Source of the DNA: BOG-1112 sp964611335
GTDB taxonomy: Bacteria; Bdellovibrionota_B; Oligoflexia; Oligoflexales; Bog-1112
Length of the DNA stretch: 64,000 nucleotides
Direction of reading: 5' to 3'
NCBI GenBank assembly: GCA_964611335.1
Contig: CAZSXR010000001.1
Span: 620,001 to 684,000 of the forward strand
Made by a program: the position numbers and the translations under genes. This document shows, in pieces, positions 35,290 through 44,096 of the stretch. A model generated the notes under the pieces. That model was not told where the DNA came from and made no database searches. It saw only the letters and a program-made list of their open reading frames with translations. Numbering within the stretch: the first letter of the stretch is position 1; every line of letters begins with the position of its first letter.

Positions 35290-36954
35290 ATGCAAGCATT
35301 TTGGACGCGGTCCTATCCGAAAGGGCTTAAACCTGAAATCGATTCTTCGAAATATTCCCATCTGATTGAGCTCACAGATGATGCAATTGCGCGCTTCAAA
35401 GATAAAATTGCATATTCTAACATGGGAACAGGTCTTTCCTATAGGGAACTGGATCGTATCAGTTCGAAACTTGCATCGTACATGCAGAATACTTTGGGAA
35501 TTAAAAAGGGTGACTTTGTCGCTATCATGATGCCCAACCTTCTTCAATATCCCGTTTCTGTTCTCGCAGTTCTGCGAACGGGAGCGACGATTATCAATGT
35601 CAATCCTTTGTACACAGCGCGTGAGCTCGAACATATTCTTGTCGACTCTCAAGCAAAGTGTGTGATCATTCTTGAAAATTTTGCAAAAACTCTCGAAGAA
35701 GTTATAGGTCGAACGCAAGTGAAATCCGTTTTGCTTGCACGTATTGGTGATCTTTTTCCTTTTCCTAAAAATGTGCTCGTCAACAGTGTTGTCAAATATG
35801 TAAAAAAAATGGTGCCTGATCATAAACTATCCCACATACCGTGGATGACTGCTATGCAGTCCGGTGACACCAGAACTTATAAAAAACCAAATTTGGGTCC
35901 TGAAGATCTTGCATTCCTACAATATACGGGAGGGACCACAGGTGCATCCAAGGGTGCGATGCTTACGCACAAAAATATTATTTCAAATACCCTGCAGATT
36001 TTGAGTTGGTTGTTTGCGTTTCCTGAGATCAAAATCGACAGAGCGATTTGTCCTCTTCCGCTTTATCACATTTTTGCTTTGCTTGCAGATTGCTTTGCAT
36101 TTTTTAGTTTGGGTACGGAAAGCATACTGATTACAAATCCAAGAGACATGAAGGATTTCATAAAAATTTTAAGGAAGTCTCCCTTCTCTGCTATTATCGG
36201 TGTTAATACGCTTTTCAAACATCTGCTTCATCAAAGTGATTTTAAAAATCTTGATTTTTCCAAGCTCAAATTGACATTGGGTGGAGGAATGGCTGTTGAA
36301 AAAGCGGTCGCCGATCAGTGGAAAAAGGTTACGGGTTGTACTTTAGTAGAAGCTTATGGTCTTACTGAAGCCTCTCCTGCTGTGTGTATAAATCCTCCTA
36401 CCTTACAAAATTTCGAAGGCAGCGTAGGTTTACCTTTGCCTAGCACCTTAGTTTCTATTCGCAATGAGGAAGACAAAGAATTAGGAATAGGGGAAGAAGG
36501 TGAGTTGTGTGTGAAGGGTCCTCAGGTTTTCAAAGGTTATTGGAAAAACTCGGAAGAAACCAAGTCTGTTTTGACAGAAGATGGATGGTTGAAAACAGGA
36601 GATATTGCAAAGATTACGGCAGAAGGTTTTATCCATATTATGGATAGAAAAAAAGACATCATCATTGTCTCTGGTTTTAATGTTTATCCTAATGAAATCG
36701 AAGATGTGGTGACACACTATCCTAAAGTTCTCGAAGCCTGTGCGGTTTCTGTTCAAGACGAAAAAACAGGAGAAGCTGTAAAACTTTTCGTTGTGAAAAA
36801 AGATCCCTCTCTCACCGAACAAGAACTACTGACTTACTGCCGAAAGAATCTTACCAATTACAAAGTTCCAAGAATTATAGAATGGCGCAAAGAACTTCCG
36901 AAGAGCAATGTCGGCAAAATTTTGCGTAAGGAACTCAAAAATCTTCCGAGCTAA
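35290..36954 (+). CDS. fadD: long-chain fatty acid-CoA ligase
   Basis: 554 residues, ANL superfamily. Activates fatty acids to acyl-CoA via an acyl-adenylate at the membrane. The ATP loop YTGGTTGASKGAMLTHKN lies near residue 215, EAYGLTEASP near 355, DGWLKTGDIA near 435, MDRKKDIIIVSGFNVYPNEI near 452 and the C-terminal Lys in SNVGKILRKEL. VNPLYTARELEHIL is typical of FadD rather than acetyl-CoA synthetase. AAAGG precedes the ATG. The product would feed the acyl-CoA oxidase at 9.6 kb. Confidence 0.92.
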   Translation: MQAFWTRSYPKGLKPEIDSSKYSHLIELTDDAIARFKDKIAYSNMGTGLSYRELDRISSKLASYMQNTLGIKKGDFVAIMMPNLLQYPVSVLAVLRTGATIINVNPLYTARELEHILVDSQAKCVIILENFAKTLEEVIGRTQVKSVLLARIGDLFPFPKNVLVNSVVKYVKKMVPDHKLSHIPWMTAMQSGDTRTYKKPNLGPEDLAFLQYTGGTTGASKGAMLTHKNIISNTLQILSWLFAFPEIKIDRAICPLPLYHIFALLADCFAFFSLGTESILITNPRDMKDFIKILRKSPFSAIIGVNTLFKHLLHQSDFKNLDFSKLKLTLGGGMAVEKAVADQWKKVTGCTLVEAYGLTEASPAVCINPPTLQNFEGSVGLPLPSTLVSIRNEEDKELGIGEEGELCVKGPQVFKGYWKNSEETKSVLTEDGWLKTGDIAKITAEGFIHIMDRKKDIIIVSGFNVYPNEIEDVVTHYPKVLEACAVSVQDEKTGEAVKLFVVKKDPSLTEQELLTYCRKNLTNYKVPRIIEWRKELPKSNVGKILRKELKNLPS

Positions 36955-37032
36955 TTTACTAAAAATGCTCATGTATTTAGAGAGTTAAAAAATAAAATTT
37001 ACAAATTTTCAAAGACCCACCGATAGTTTTTT

Positions 37033-37062
37033 CGATGTGAGGCCATCGGGGTTTTTAACCCC
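37033..37062 (+). promoter_or_regulatory. two small hairpins in the leader of the Hpt gene
   Basis: CGATG/CATCG (37033-37037 with 37044-37048) and GGGGTT/AACCCC (37048-37053 with 37057-37062) form adjacent short stems in the 152-base gap between fadD and the Hpt gene. The second is GC-rich for this DNA but no T run follows. It may end fadD or structure the Hpt leader; the consensus of known riboswitches is not seen. Confidence 0.35.
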
Positions 37063-37106
37063 TGAAGATATTTCGCTTCGAAAACAAAAGTTAGGGAGTA
37101 GGGTCG

Positions 37107-37481
37107 ATGGAGTCAAAAAATCCAAGTATTGATTTCACATTCTTAGATGGAATGTTGCGTTTGGCAAAGGGGAATCCTCGTTTTGTTACAGAGAGTATAC
37201 AACGCTTTCTCGTTCAGGCTCCCAAGAGCATTCGCGAGTTACACCGTTTTAAATTGGATCATAATCGTGATGTTCTCAAACAGAAGGCGCATAAATTTAT
37301 CAGTACCTGTAGTGTGGTGGGTGCGATGCGTATGATCAATGTGTCTTACAAGCTTTCCTCTAAAGCAAAAATTGAAGAAGAAGCGATTCTTCGTCAATGG
37401 CTTGATCAATTGAATGATGAGTTTGAAATGGCGAGCGAGCAACTCAACGATTATCTTGCAAAAATCATGGCAGAAGCATAA
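37107..37481 (+). CDS. stand-alone Hpt phosphotransfer protein
   Basis: 124 residues forming a four-helix bundle. The phospho-accepting His is in LKQKAHKFISTCSVVGA near residue 57. The following position is not the usual LKG but FIS, although the downstream Gly and the spacing match. Such proteins relay phosphate between hybrid kinases and response regulators. No kinase or regulator gene is adjacent. GGGAG lies upstream of the ATG, and pdxJ begins 37 bases downstream. Confidence 0.75.
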   Translation: MESKNPSIDFTFLDGMLRLAKGNPRFVTESIQRFLVQAPKSIRELHRFKLDHNRDVLKQKAHKFISTCSVVGAMRMINVSYKLSSKAKIEEEAILRQWLDQLNDEFEMASEQLNDYLAKIMAEA

Positions 37482-37518
37482 AGAAAACGGCATCGTCCCT
37501 TTTCTTTAGGAATCACAC

Positions 37519-38244
37519 ATGACAACTCGCCTCAGTGTTAACGTCAATAAAATTGCAACGCTTCGAAACTCACGCGGTGGAAATATCCCTGATTTAAAAA
37601 AAGTGACTTTGGATTGTGAGCGTTTTGGTGCTCAGGGTATCACTATGCATCCTCGTCCTGATGAACGGCATATTCGTTTTCAAGATGTGAGAGAGATAGT
37701 TCCCTTGTTGAAGACGGAATTCAATATGGAAGGATATCCTTCCGATTCTTTTTTAGCACTTGTTCAGCAGGTTAAACCTGCACAGGCTACTTTGGTTCCT
37801 GATCCTCCTCATGTTCTAACTTCGAATGCGGGTTGGTTGGTAAAAAAGAACGAAATGCTTTTGAGAAAAGTTGTGCAGCATTTGAAAAATTTGGGAACAC
37901 GCGTATCTTTGTTTATAGATCCTCGAACTGTAGAAGAACACGAGTTTGCTTTAATGAAGACTATGGGTGTTGATCGTATTGAATTGTATACGGAAGATTA
38001 TGCGTTGCATTATCCGACAAAGGATCGTGATGTGGTCACTGCAAAATATATCGATTGTGCAAGCCAAGCACGAAGTGTTGGTTTGGGTGTGAATGCTGGA
38101 CATGATTTGAATACGGAGAATCTCAGTTTTCTAGTTCAGAACATTCCCTTCATTGAGGAAGTTTCCATTGGGCATGCGTTGATTGCGGATGCCTTGTATT
38201 GGGGTTTGGAAGAAACGATTAAACGTTATTTAAAGTGTCTTTAA
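37519..38244 (+). CDS. pdxJ: pyridoxine 5'-phosphate synthase
   Basis: 241 residues. Condenses 1-deoxy-D-xylulose 5-phosphate with 3-amino-2-oxopropyl phosphate to make pyridoxine 5'-phosphate. LSVNVNKIATLRNSRGG with TMHPRPDERHIRFQDV is a full TIM-barrel start; VNINKIATLRN-type openings are typical of PdxJ from Bacteroidetes and Leptospira, rather than the VNIDHVATLR form of enteric bacteria. DRIELYTEDYA and NAGHDLNTENL carry the later active-site residues. AGGAAT precedes the ATG. It overlaps the convergent nucleotidyltransferase gene by four bases. Confidence 0.93.
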   Translation: MTTRLSVNVNKIATLRNSRGGNIPDLKKVTLDCERFGAQGITMHPRPDERHIRFQDVREIVPLLKTEFNMEGYPSDSFLALVQQVKPAQATLVPDPPHVLTSNAGWLVKKNEMLLRKVVQHLKNLGTRVSLFIDPRTVEEHEFALMKTMGVDRIELYTEDYALHYPTKDRDVVTAKYIDCASQARSVGLGVNAGHDLNTENLSFLVQNIPFIEEVSIGHALIADALYWGLEETIKRYLKCL

Positions 38245-39473
38245 ACCCACTTTTTAAGCCACTTCAAAGCCTCTTCTTTAGTTCTCCATTCTCCTTCCAA
38301 GTGAGCAAAACGCAAAGCTTGCAAAGCTTCACCTACAAGGGGGCCTGGAGAAATCCCTAGTGCGGTCATGACTTCTTTGCCTTCTATAGGTAAGGCTTTG
38401 CGACGTGCACCGAATGTTATTTCAACACTTTTTAGTTTCTTAATTTTATCCAATAGAGTTTTGTCATGCGCGTAAACAGTTTCTAAAAATTTTGCAACGC
38501 ATTTGACAAATAAATGTTCTTCGATATCAAACTTATCAATGAAAAGTAGAAAATGTCCGACACCTTCTTTCAACGTAGGTAAAAGTTCTGCGGCACTAAG
38601 AAGATGTTTAATAAAATTTCTATCTTTGTTAGATAATTTCAAAGGAGATCGATCCCACTCATTGAATTTTATGAACCAGAAGAGAATAGCGATGCGCGTT
38701 TGAAAACGCCACTCTACTTGCACATCTTTAAAAAGAGCGAAGCAAATTTTAAGTTCATTTTTATCTTTTTCAGAAAGACGTCCGTATTCAGGAAATAAAA
38801 AAGCGAGCACGCCTGTTTTGCTCATCTCTTCTACAGTCTCTTTCAAGTCTTCACATTGCAAAATACCTTCGAGCTCTTTGGTGATCCGTTCGTGACTGAC
38901 TTTGCTTAAACCTTGAAGGTCTTTGCAAATAGCGTCTAAAGTTTGAGCATCCGAGTGTAGAGAAAAACGCGCTTCAAAACGAAAGAAGCGCAGTATTCTT
39001 AGATAATCTTCACGAATGCGTGTTGTCGGATTTCCAACGAAGGCTATACGTTTTTCTTGAAGGTGTTTTTTGCCTTCGAAATAATCAAATATTTCTCCTT
39101 TAGCATTCTGAGACATAGCGTTGATTGTAAAATCTCGACGGCATGCATCGATTTCAAAATCATTGTGAAAGCTAACTTCCGCTCTGCGACCATCTGTTTT
39201 TAAATCCTCTCTCAGAGTGGTCACCTCAATAGGCCCACTCTTCATGAGAACGGTGATGGTTCCGTGTTCTTTCCCATGTAGTAAAGTTCTTATATGGTGC
39301 TTCTTAAATACAGTAAGCATCTGCTCTGGGCTTGCTGTGCATGCAATGTCGTAATCCTTTGGCTCAAGTCCTAACAGCTCGTCTCGTACGCAACCTCCTA
39401 CAAGACGTGCTTCATAGGATGCGTCTTCGAGAATTTTGAGTACTTGCAGTGCTTCTTTTTTCTTAATGTGCAT
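38241..39473 (-). CDS. CCA-adding / poly(A) polymerase family nucleotidyltransferase
   Basis: 410 residues, class II tRNA nucleotidyltransferase/PcnB family. ARLVGGCVRDELLGLEPKDYDIA holds the metal-binding Asp pair, SFHNDFEIDACRRDFTINAM the second conserved block, and TRIREDYLRILRFFRFEARF the neck-region motif. The C-terminal part lacks an HD domain. It adds CCA to tRNA 3' ends or, less likely, A tails to RNA; the two cannot be told apart by eye. AAGG precedes the ATG. Confidence 0.82.
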   Translation of the reverse strand: MHIKKKEALQVLKILEDASYEARLVGGCVRDELLGLEPKDYDIACTASPEQMLTVFKKHHIRTLLHGKEHGTITVLMKSGPIEVTTLREDLKTDGRRAEVSFHNDFEIDACRRDFTINAMSQNAKGEIFDYFEGKKHLQEKRIAFVGNPTTRIREDYLRILRFFRFEARFSLHSDAQTLDAICKDLQGLSKVSHERITKELEGILQCEDLKETVEEMSKTGVLAFLFPEYGRLSEKDKNELKICFALFKDVQVEWRFQTRIAILFWFIKFNEWDRSPLKLSNKDRNFIKHLLSAAELLPTLKEGVGHFLLFIDKFDIEEHLFVKCVAKFLETVYAHDKTLLDKIKKLKSVEITFGARRKALPIEGKEVMTALGISPGPLVGEALQALRFAHLEGEWRTKEEALKWLKKWV

Positions 39474-39581
39474 AACAGCCTTAGTCTCTGTGATTTTAAA
39501 AGTTCTTTATCTCAAAAAGATCATGCTAACATATTCTCATAATGTTGCTGTTCTTCGAATCCTTACGAGGTTTCATTCCGA

Positions 39582-41006
39582 ATGTCGATTCTCTCTCTTC
39601 CTCGAACTGATAACGTGTCGAGTCCCCAGACACGTACGACGCCTCATCTTGCCAATTCTTTTTCCATCAACCTGACAGATTTTCTACTCACACCTTACAG
39701 ATCCCTGTGGGTGCTCTTTGATATCATTTCGATGTTCTGGCTTTATACTATTGGTATTTGGTCTAGTCCTTATGAACTTTGGGGGGTGTGGAAACACCAG
39801 AATGTGTCCGCAGCCCTTGTTTTTACACTCTGCTTTGCCCTTCTCGCCTTAGGTATGGGCTATTACGAAAGGCCCAAACGTTTTACGAAACGTACTATGT
39901 TTGCCGTCAGTTTTGGCGCCTGTGTACTTTCTTTGATTATAAGTTTAGCAGTTATTTATTTCAGCTATTACGAAGTTTTTGGTCGTCTGTCTTTAGTCTA
40001 TGGATGCACAGGTGCTTATTTAGGCACTGCGGGAATACGATTCATACTGAGCCATTTTCTACGAAAAAATCCTTATTCGTTCACCATACTCGGCTCTTCT
40101 CCTTGCAGTGATGAGATTAAAAGCTACTGCATACGCAACCGAAGAGAAGCGCGTTACTATTCTTATGTCGATTGGAAGCAAGAGCTTTTCCCAGGACAAA
40201 CACCTCTCGATGCCCACGCTCTACGCAAAAACAAAGTTCCCAATCTCGTGCTTGCTAAAAGTGCATTAGACAATCCTGAAATGATCGAATTTGCCCTGCA
40301 AGCTTTGCAACAGGGTTGCCGTGTTATCGATGAGGTCACTTTTTACATTCAGTTTTTCGAAAAGGTTCCACTGCAACATATTTCACCAAGTTGGATTCTT
40401 CACGAAGGTATAGATACGCGACCTATATTTTACAGTCTTACTAAACGTCTTTTTGATGTCGTGAGTTCCTTTTTTGCACTGATTGTGCTTGCTCCTTTTC
40501 TATTTCTTGTAGGTTTGATTATCAAGATTAGCAGTCCAGGTCCTGTGTTCTATATACAAACACGTATGGGTCGTTATTGTCAGCCCTTTCGTATTTTTAA
40601 ATTCCGAACCATGCATTATAGACCTGAGCAAAAAGAAATCATCTCAACGGATTTCAAAGATCCTCGTGTGACAAAAATCGGAAGATTCATGCGCCCCTTG
40701 CATATAGATGAGTTGCCACAACTGCTGAATGTTCTTTTTGGAACTATGTCTATAGTAGGACCACGTCCCGAAGCTTACGATTTTGCACAGAAGATGCGCA
40801 CAGTTCCGCTTTATGATTTGCGCCATCTTCTGAGACCAGGGATTACAGGTCATGCACAGATCACTCAGGGTTATACTCGCGGAGAAGTGGACGAAATGAC
40901 GCAGAAACTTGAGTATGATTTGTACTATGCATGCAACAGCAGTTTCTTATTGGATATAAGAATTATTTTACGCACGATTTTCTGTTTGATGAAAAAAGCG
41001 AGATAG
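39582..41006 (+). CDS. polyprenyl-phosphate sugar phosphotransferase (WcaJ/WbaP-type)
   Basis: 474 residues. Transfers a sugar-1-phosphate from a nucleotide sugar to undecaprenyl phosphate and so primes repeat-unit synthesis. Four to five N-terminal membrane segments precede a cytoplasmic domain and the C-terminal Bac_transf domain: TKRLFDVVSSFFALIVLAPF, then SSPGPVFYIQTRMGR, FRIFKFRTM, IDELPQLLNVLFGTMSIVGP RPE and LRPGITGHAQI. All core motifs are intact. It opens the second glycan island. The donor could be a 6-deoxy-amino sugar or glucose; the sequence does not say which. Confidence 0.9.
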   Translation: MSILSLPRTDNVSSPQTRTTPHLANSFSINLTDFLLTPYRSLWVLFDIISMFWLYTIGIWSSPYELWGVWKHQNVSAALVFTLCFALLALGMGYYERPKRFTKRTMFAVSFGACVLSLIISLAVIYFSYYEVFGRLSLVYGCTGAYLGTAGIRFILSHFLRKNPYSFTILGSSPCSDEIKSYCIRNRREARYYSYVDWKQELFPGQTPLDAHALRKNKVPNLVLAKSALDNPEMIEFALQALQQGCRVIDEVTFYIQFFEKVPLQHISPSWILHEGIDTRPIFYSLTKRLFDVVSSFFALIVLAPFLFLVGLIIKISSPGPVFYIQTRMGRYCQPFRIFKFRTMHYRPEQKEIISTDFKDPRVTKIGRFMRPLHIDELPQLLNVLFGTMSIVGPRPEAYDFAQKMRTVPLYDLRHLLRPGITGHAQITQGYTRGEVDEMTQKLEYDLYYACNSSFLLDIRIILRTIFCLMKKAR

Positions 41007-41076
41007 GTTTGCGCTTTGTATATGGGAACTGCGGTTTCAAAACTCCCTTTTTGTGGATAGACAATTTAGTTTTATT

Positions 41077-42207
41077 TTAGTTTTCGAAAAATTTAAGAGA
41101 AGCTTTTGCTATATCCTTCACGTCTGACAACGACACTCCTGGGTGAAAGGGTAGAGAGACAAGTCTTTGTCCAAGACTCTCTGATACAGGCAAAGAGTAA
41201 GAAGACTTATAGTAAGTATGCAAGTGATTAGGTGCATAGTGAATGCCTGTTTCAAAACCGCAAGAGCGCATGTGAGCGCGAAATTTTTCTCTGTCTACAT
41301 TTTCAGCTAAGACACAACTGAAGAGGTGTAAAAAATCTGTAGATTTTTCGTTTTGAGTGGGTTGTATAAAATCTTGCAGAGAGAAGTTTTTAAAATGTGT
41401 GTGATACTCTGCGAGCAGCGCGTTTTTTTTCTCATGAAAAGTTTTTAATCTTTTTAGCTGTGCTATGCCGATGGCAGCATTGATGTTCGACATGTGATAG
41501 CGAAATCCTTGAACACTGACATCGAAATCCCAAGCGCGTGTGCCTTTGTAACGCAGTTCTACATCTTTTTCTATGCCAAGTGAGCGTCGAATGCGCATTT
41601 GATACGCAAGAGCTTTGTCTTTAGTGACGATGGCTCCTCCTTCACCACAGGTGATATTTTTTATTCCATCGAAGGAGAAGCAACAAATGTCTCCGCTTGC
41701 ACCAAAAATTTTTCCTTCGGAATTCAGAGATGCAAAAGCATGCGCGTCATCTTCAATAACGCGCAGCTTGTGTATTTTTGCAAAGTCATAAATTTTTTTT
41801 CTATCGAAGTCGCAGCCTGCATAGGCAACAGGCATGATGGCAACGGTGCGAGATGTGATGCGTTTAGCTATGTCTTCAGGATCTAGGTGGCAGTTTGGAA
41901 ATTGTACATCACAGGAGACAGCTTTGAGACCTGCTTGGCTAATTGCGGAATACGATGCAAGAAAGGTGATAGACGGAACAAGAACTTCGGAATCTTTCGG
42001 AAAATTTAGTGTTTCAAGAGCAAGATGCAGTGCTGAGGTTCCTGTGTTGACACAGACAACTTCGACATCTTCGTTGATCAGTTTACGAATCTCATCTTCG
42101 AAGGCTTGTACATGAATTCCCAAACCAAAATTTACAGTTTCAAAAAAAACTTTTTCGATTTCTAAAATTTCTTCTTTTCCTACTGAAGCCATGGAGAGTC
42201 GTAGCAT
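41077..42207 (-). CDS. DegT/DnrJ/EryC1 family sugar aminotransferase
   Basis: 376 residues. The PLP lysine is K183 in CCFSFDGIKNITCGEGGAIV, the phosphate turn is NTGTSALHLAL near residue 54, and VIEDDAHAF near 150 contains the pyridine-binding Asp. The K-N-I-T-C-GEGG version differs from the FNGNK-TGGGG of the LegC-type enzyme at 14.8 kb, so it acts on another keto sugar. GAGGG precedes the ATG. It is divergent from the methyltransferase gene at 42.3 kb. Confidence 0.85.
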   Translation of the reverse strand: MLRLSMASVGKEEILEIEKVFFETVNFGLGIHVQAFEDEIRKLINEDVEVVCVNTGTSALHLALETLNFPKDSEVLVPSITFLASYSAISQAGLKAVSCDVQFPNCHLDPEDIAKRITSRTVAIMPVAYAGCDFDRKKIYDFAKIHKLRVIEDDAHAFASLNSEGKIFGASGDICCFSFDGIKNITCGEGGAIVTKDKALAYQMRIRRSLGIEKDVELRYKGTRAWDFDVSVQGFRYHMSNINAAIGIAQLKRLKTFHEKKNALLAEYHTHFKNFSLQDFIQPTQNEKSTDFLHLFSCVLAENVDREKFRAHMRSCGFETGIHYAPNHLHTYYKSSYSLPVSESLGQRLVSLPFHPGVSLSDVKDIAKASLKFFEN

Positions 42208-42329
42208 AGTCTTCCCTCTGAATGTTTTCGCTAAGTATATTCTTCGAATTTTTGCTTGACGCTCTGAGAGGACTCTAAGACTATAGTAACTCAGTTATAG
42301 GGTCAAGACTCTGGAACAAAGGTTCATTG

Positions 42330-43304
42330 ATGAATAGCATTGAAGTTCTCATGCCTTCTCTCTTAAGTGAGTACAAAGACCGTCTCAAAACGATTGACCA
42401 CTGGCTTTCCGTTTTGAACTGGTCAAATGGTTGGCACTATGACTTGGATCTTCTCTGGTTGTTTAAACACATCGATCGCATCAAATTAAAAAAAGGTGCG
42501 ACCATCATCGATGCTGGTGGTGGGCTGGGTGTGAATCAGTTTATTTTAGCGAGTATGGGTTATAACGTTATCAGTCTCGATTTCACCTATCGCAATGTGC
42601 CTAAACTTGCAAAAAACATTTTCAAAATACGATCGGATCAGGATCGTTTTCTAGAGCAAAAGCTTCGAGAACAGAAAAAGAGCGAGTACATGGATTTTAT
42701 GGGCTACGGTCAGAAAAAATCCCAAAGCTCTACTTTATCCAATGCGGAAAAGTTGCTCAAAGCCCTTAAAAATCCAGCAAAAGCTCAGTATGTGTTTAAG
42801 AGAGAATTGCTTCAAAATTATCTGAATCTGAGTCAGTTTTTAGAAGCTCGCAGAGATCATAAAAATTTTGGGGAAATTACATTTTTAAGAGGAACTTTTA
42901 ATGAGATTCCTCTTCCTGATCAAAGTGCAGACTTACTTGTTTCGGTATCTGCGTTTGAACATAATGCATACGAAGATATGCCTGGAAGTGTTCAAGAATT
43001 TTCAAGGGTCACAAAAAAAGGTGGATATTTGCTTGTGACTACAAGTTTAGCAAAAGATAAAGATTGGTATTTTGAACCATCGAAAGGTTGGAATCTCAGT
43101 ACCGCTTCACTCAGCAAGTGGTTTGGTGTTGAAAATCCGAAGTCTTTCGATTTTGACAAGTCTTTGAAAGAGATTTCGACATCGAAAGCATTGGAAAAAC
43201 GTATTTCACCTTTTTATAAATATAACGGCAATAACGGCTTGCCTTATGCAAAGTTACAAGAAGCAAAATATGTTCCTTGTGGAATTGTAAAACAGATTCT
43301 TTAG
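42330..43304 (+). CDS. SAM-dependent methyltransferase of the glycan island
   Basis: 324 residues from ATG 42330 (the TTG just before it is unlikely, since AAAGG is seven bases from the ATG). Class I fold: TIIDAGGGLGVNQFILASMG with ISLDF near residue 68-95 is the SAM-binding motif, and LPDQSADLLVSVSAFEH near 195 is the later acidic motif. A central insert of about 70 residues is rich in Lys and Gln. It starts an operon with the cytidylyltransferase 9 bases downstream and probably methylates a sugar of the surface glycan or its precursor. Confidence 0.75.
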   Translation: MNSIEVLMPSLLSEYKDRLKTIDHWLSVLNWSNGWHYDLDLLWLFKHIDRIKLKKGATIIDAGGGLGVNQFILASMGYNVISLDFTYRNVPKLAKNIFKIRSDQDRFLEQKLREQKKSEYMDFMGYGQKKSQSSTLSNAEKLLKALKNPAKAQYVFKRELLQNYLNLSQFLEARRDHKNFGEITFLRGTFNEIPLPDQSADLLVSVSAFEHNAYEDMPGSVQEFSRVTKKGGYLLVTTSLAKDKDWYFEPSKGWNLSTASLSKWFGVENPKSFDFDKSLKEISTSKALEKRISPFYKYNGNNGLPYAKLQEAKYVPCGIVKQIL

Positions 43305-43313
43305 GAGTGAGAC

Positions 43314-44096
43314 ATGAAAGTTGTCATTCTCTGTGGAGGCTTGGGAACACGACTCGGAGAAGAGACTAATCTGCGACCCAAACCTATGGTCACTATAGGG
43401 AATCAACCTATACTCCAGCATATTATGCAGATCTATTCGTGTTTTCAGCAGACTGAATTCATGCTGACTTTGGGATACAAAGGTGAAGTCATAAAAGATT
43501 ATTTTATGAATTACCGAGCTATCGCGAGTGACATTCGAGTGGATTTAAAAACAGGGGTTTGTGAGTATCTTTCCAATGCGCCTCTCGATTGGAAGGTGGA
43601 TCTTATAGAAACCGGACTGAATACGATGACAGGTGGACGCTTGCGCAGATTAGAATCGAGATTGCGCAACCAAGGAACCTTCATGCTGACTTACGGTGAT
43701 GGACTTGCGAATGTTGATATAGACAAACTTCTAAAGTTTCACAAAGCGCACGGAAAAATTGCAACTGTGACTGCTGTACGACCTTCTGCACGTTTTGGTG
43801 CGATGGAGTTTTCAGAAAACAACTTCGTTACAAGTTTTAGAGAAAAGCATCAGACGGATGAAGGTTGGATCAACGGTGGATTCTTTGTCTTTGAACCGGA
43901 AATTTTCGATTACTTAGACAGTGATGCCACTGTTTTAGAAGGTTCACCTCTCGAACGTCTTGCCCAAGAAAAGCAATTGCTAGGATTCCGACATGATGGT
44001 TTCTGGCAATGTATGGATACTCCCCGTGACCGTCAATATCTCGAAGATCTCTGGCAAAAACAAGAGGCCCCCTGGAGAATTTTGGATGCACGCTAA
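43314..44096 (+). CDS. rfbF: glucose-1-phosphate cytidylyltransferase
   Basis: 260 residues. Makes CDP-glucose from CTP and glucose-1-phosphate, the first step toward 3,6-dideoxyhexoses. VILCGGLGTRLGEETNLRPK is the nucleotide-binding signature with the E-E-T typical of this enzyme. LTLGYKGEVIKDYF, then ETGLNTMTGGRL and FMLTYGDGLANVDI follow in standard order. AGGAGT precedes the ATG. No CDP-glucose 4,6-dehydratase gene (rfbG) is present within the window. The end overlaps the Wzy-like gene by 11 bases. Confidence 0.92.
   Translation: MKVVILCGGLGTRLGEETNLRPKPMVTIGNQPILQHIMQIYSCFQQTEFMLTLGYKGEVIKDYFMNYRAIASDIRVDLKTGVCEYLSNAPLDWKVDLIETGLNTMTGGRLRRLESRLRNQGTFMLTYGDGLANVDIDKLLKFHKAHGKIATVTAVRPSARFGAMEFSENNFVTSFREKHQTDEGWINGGFFVFEPEIFDYLDSDATVLEGSPLERLAQEKQLLGFRHDGFWQCMDTPRDRQYLEDLWQKQEAPWRILDAR

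Noticed and set aside
36961..37106. Riboswitch in the leader of the Hpt gene
   Set aside because: Short hairpins are present, but no conserved core of a riboswitch class I know is visible; kept only as weak structure.
43993..44085. Upstream start of the Wzy-like gene
   Set aside because: The segment is a shifted frame of rfbF; ATG 44086 has GGAGA at proper distance.
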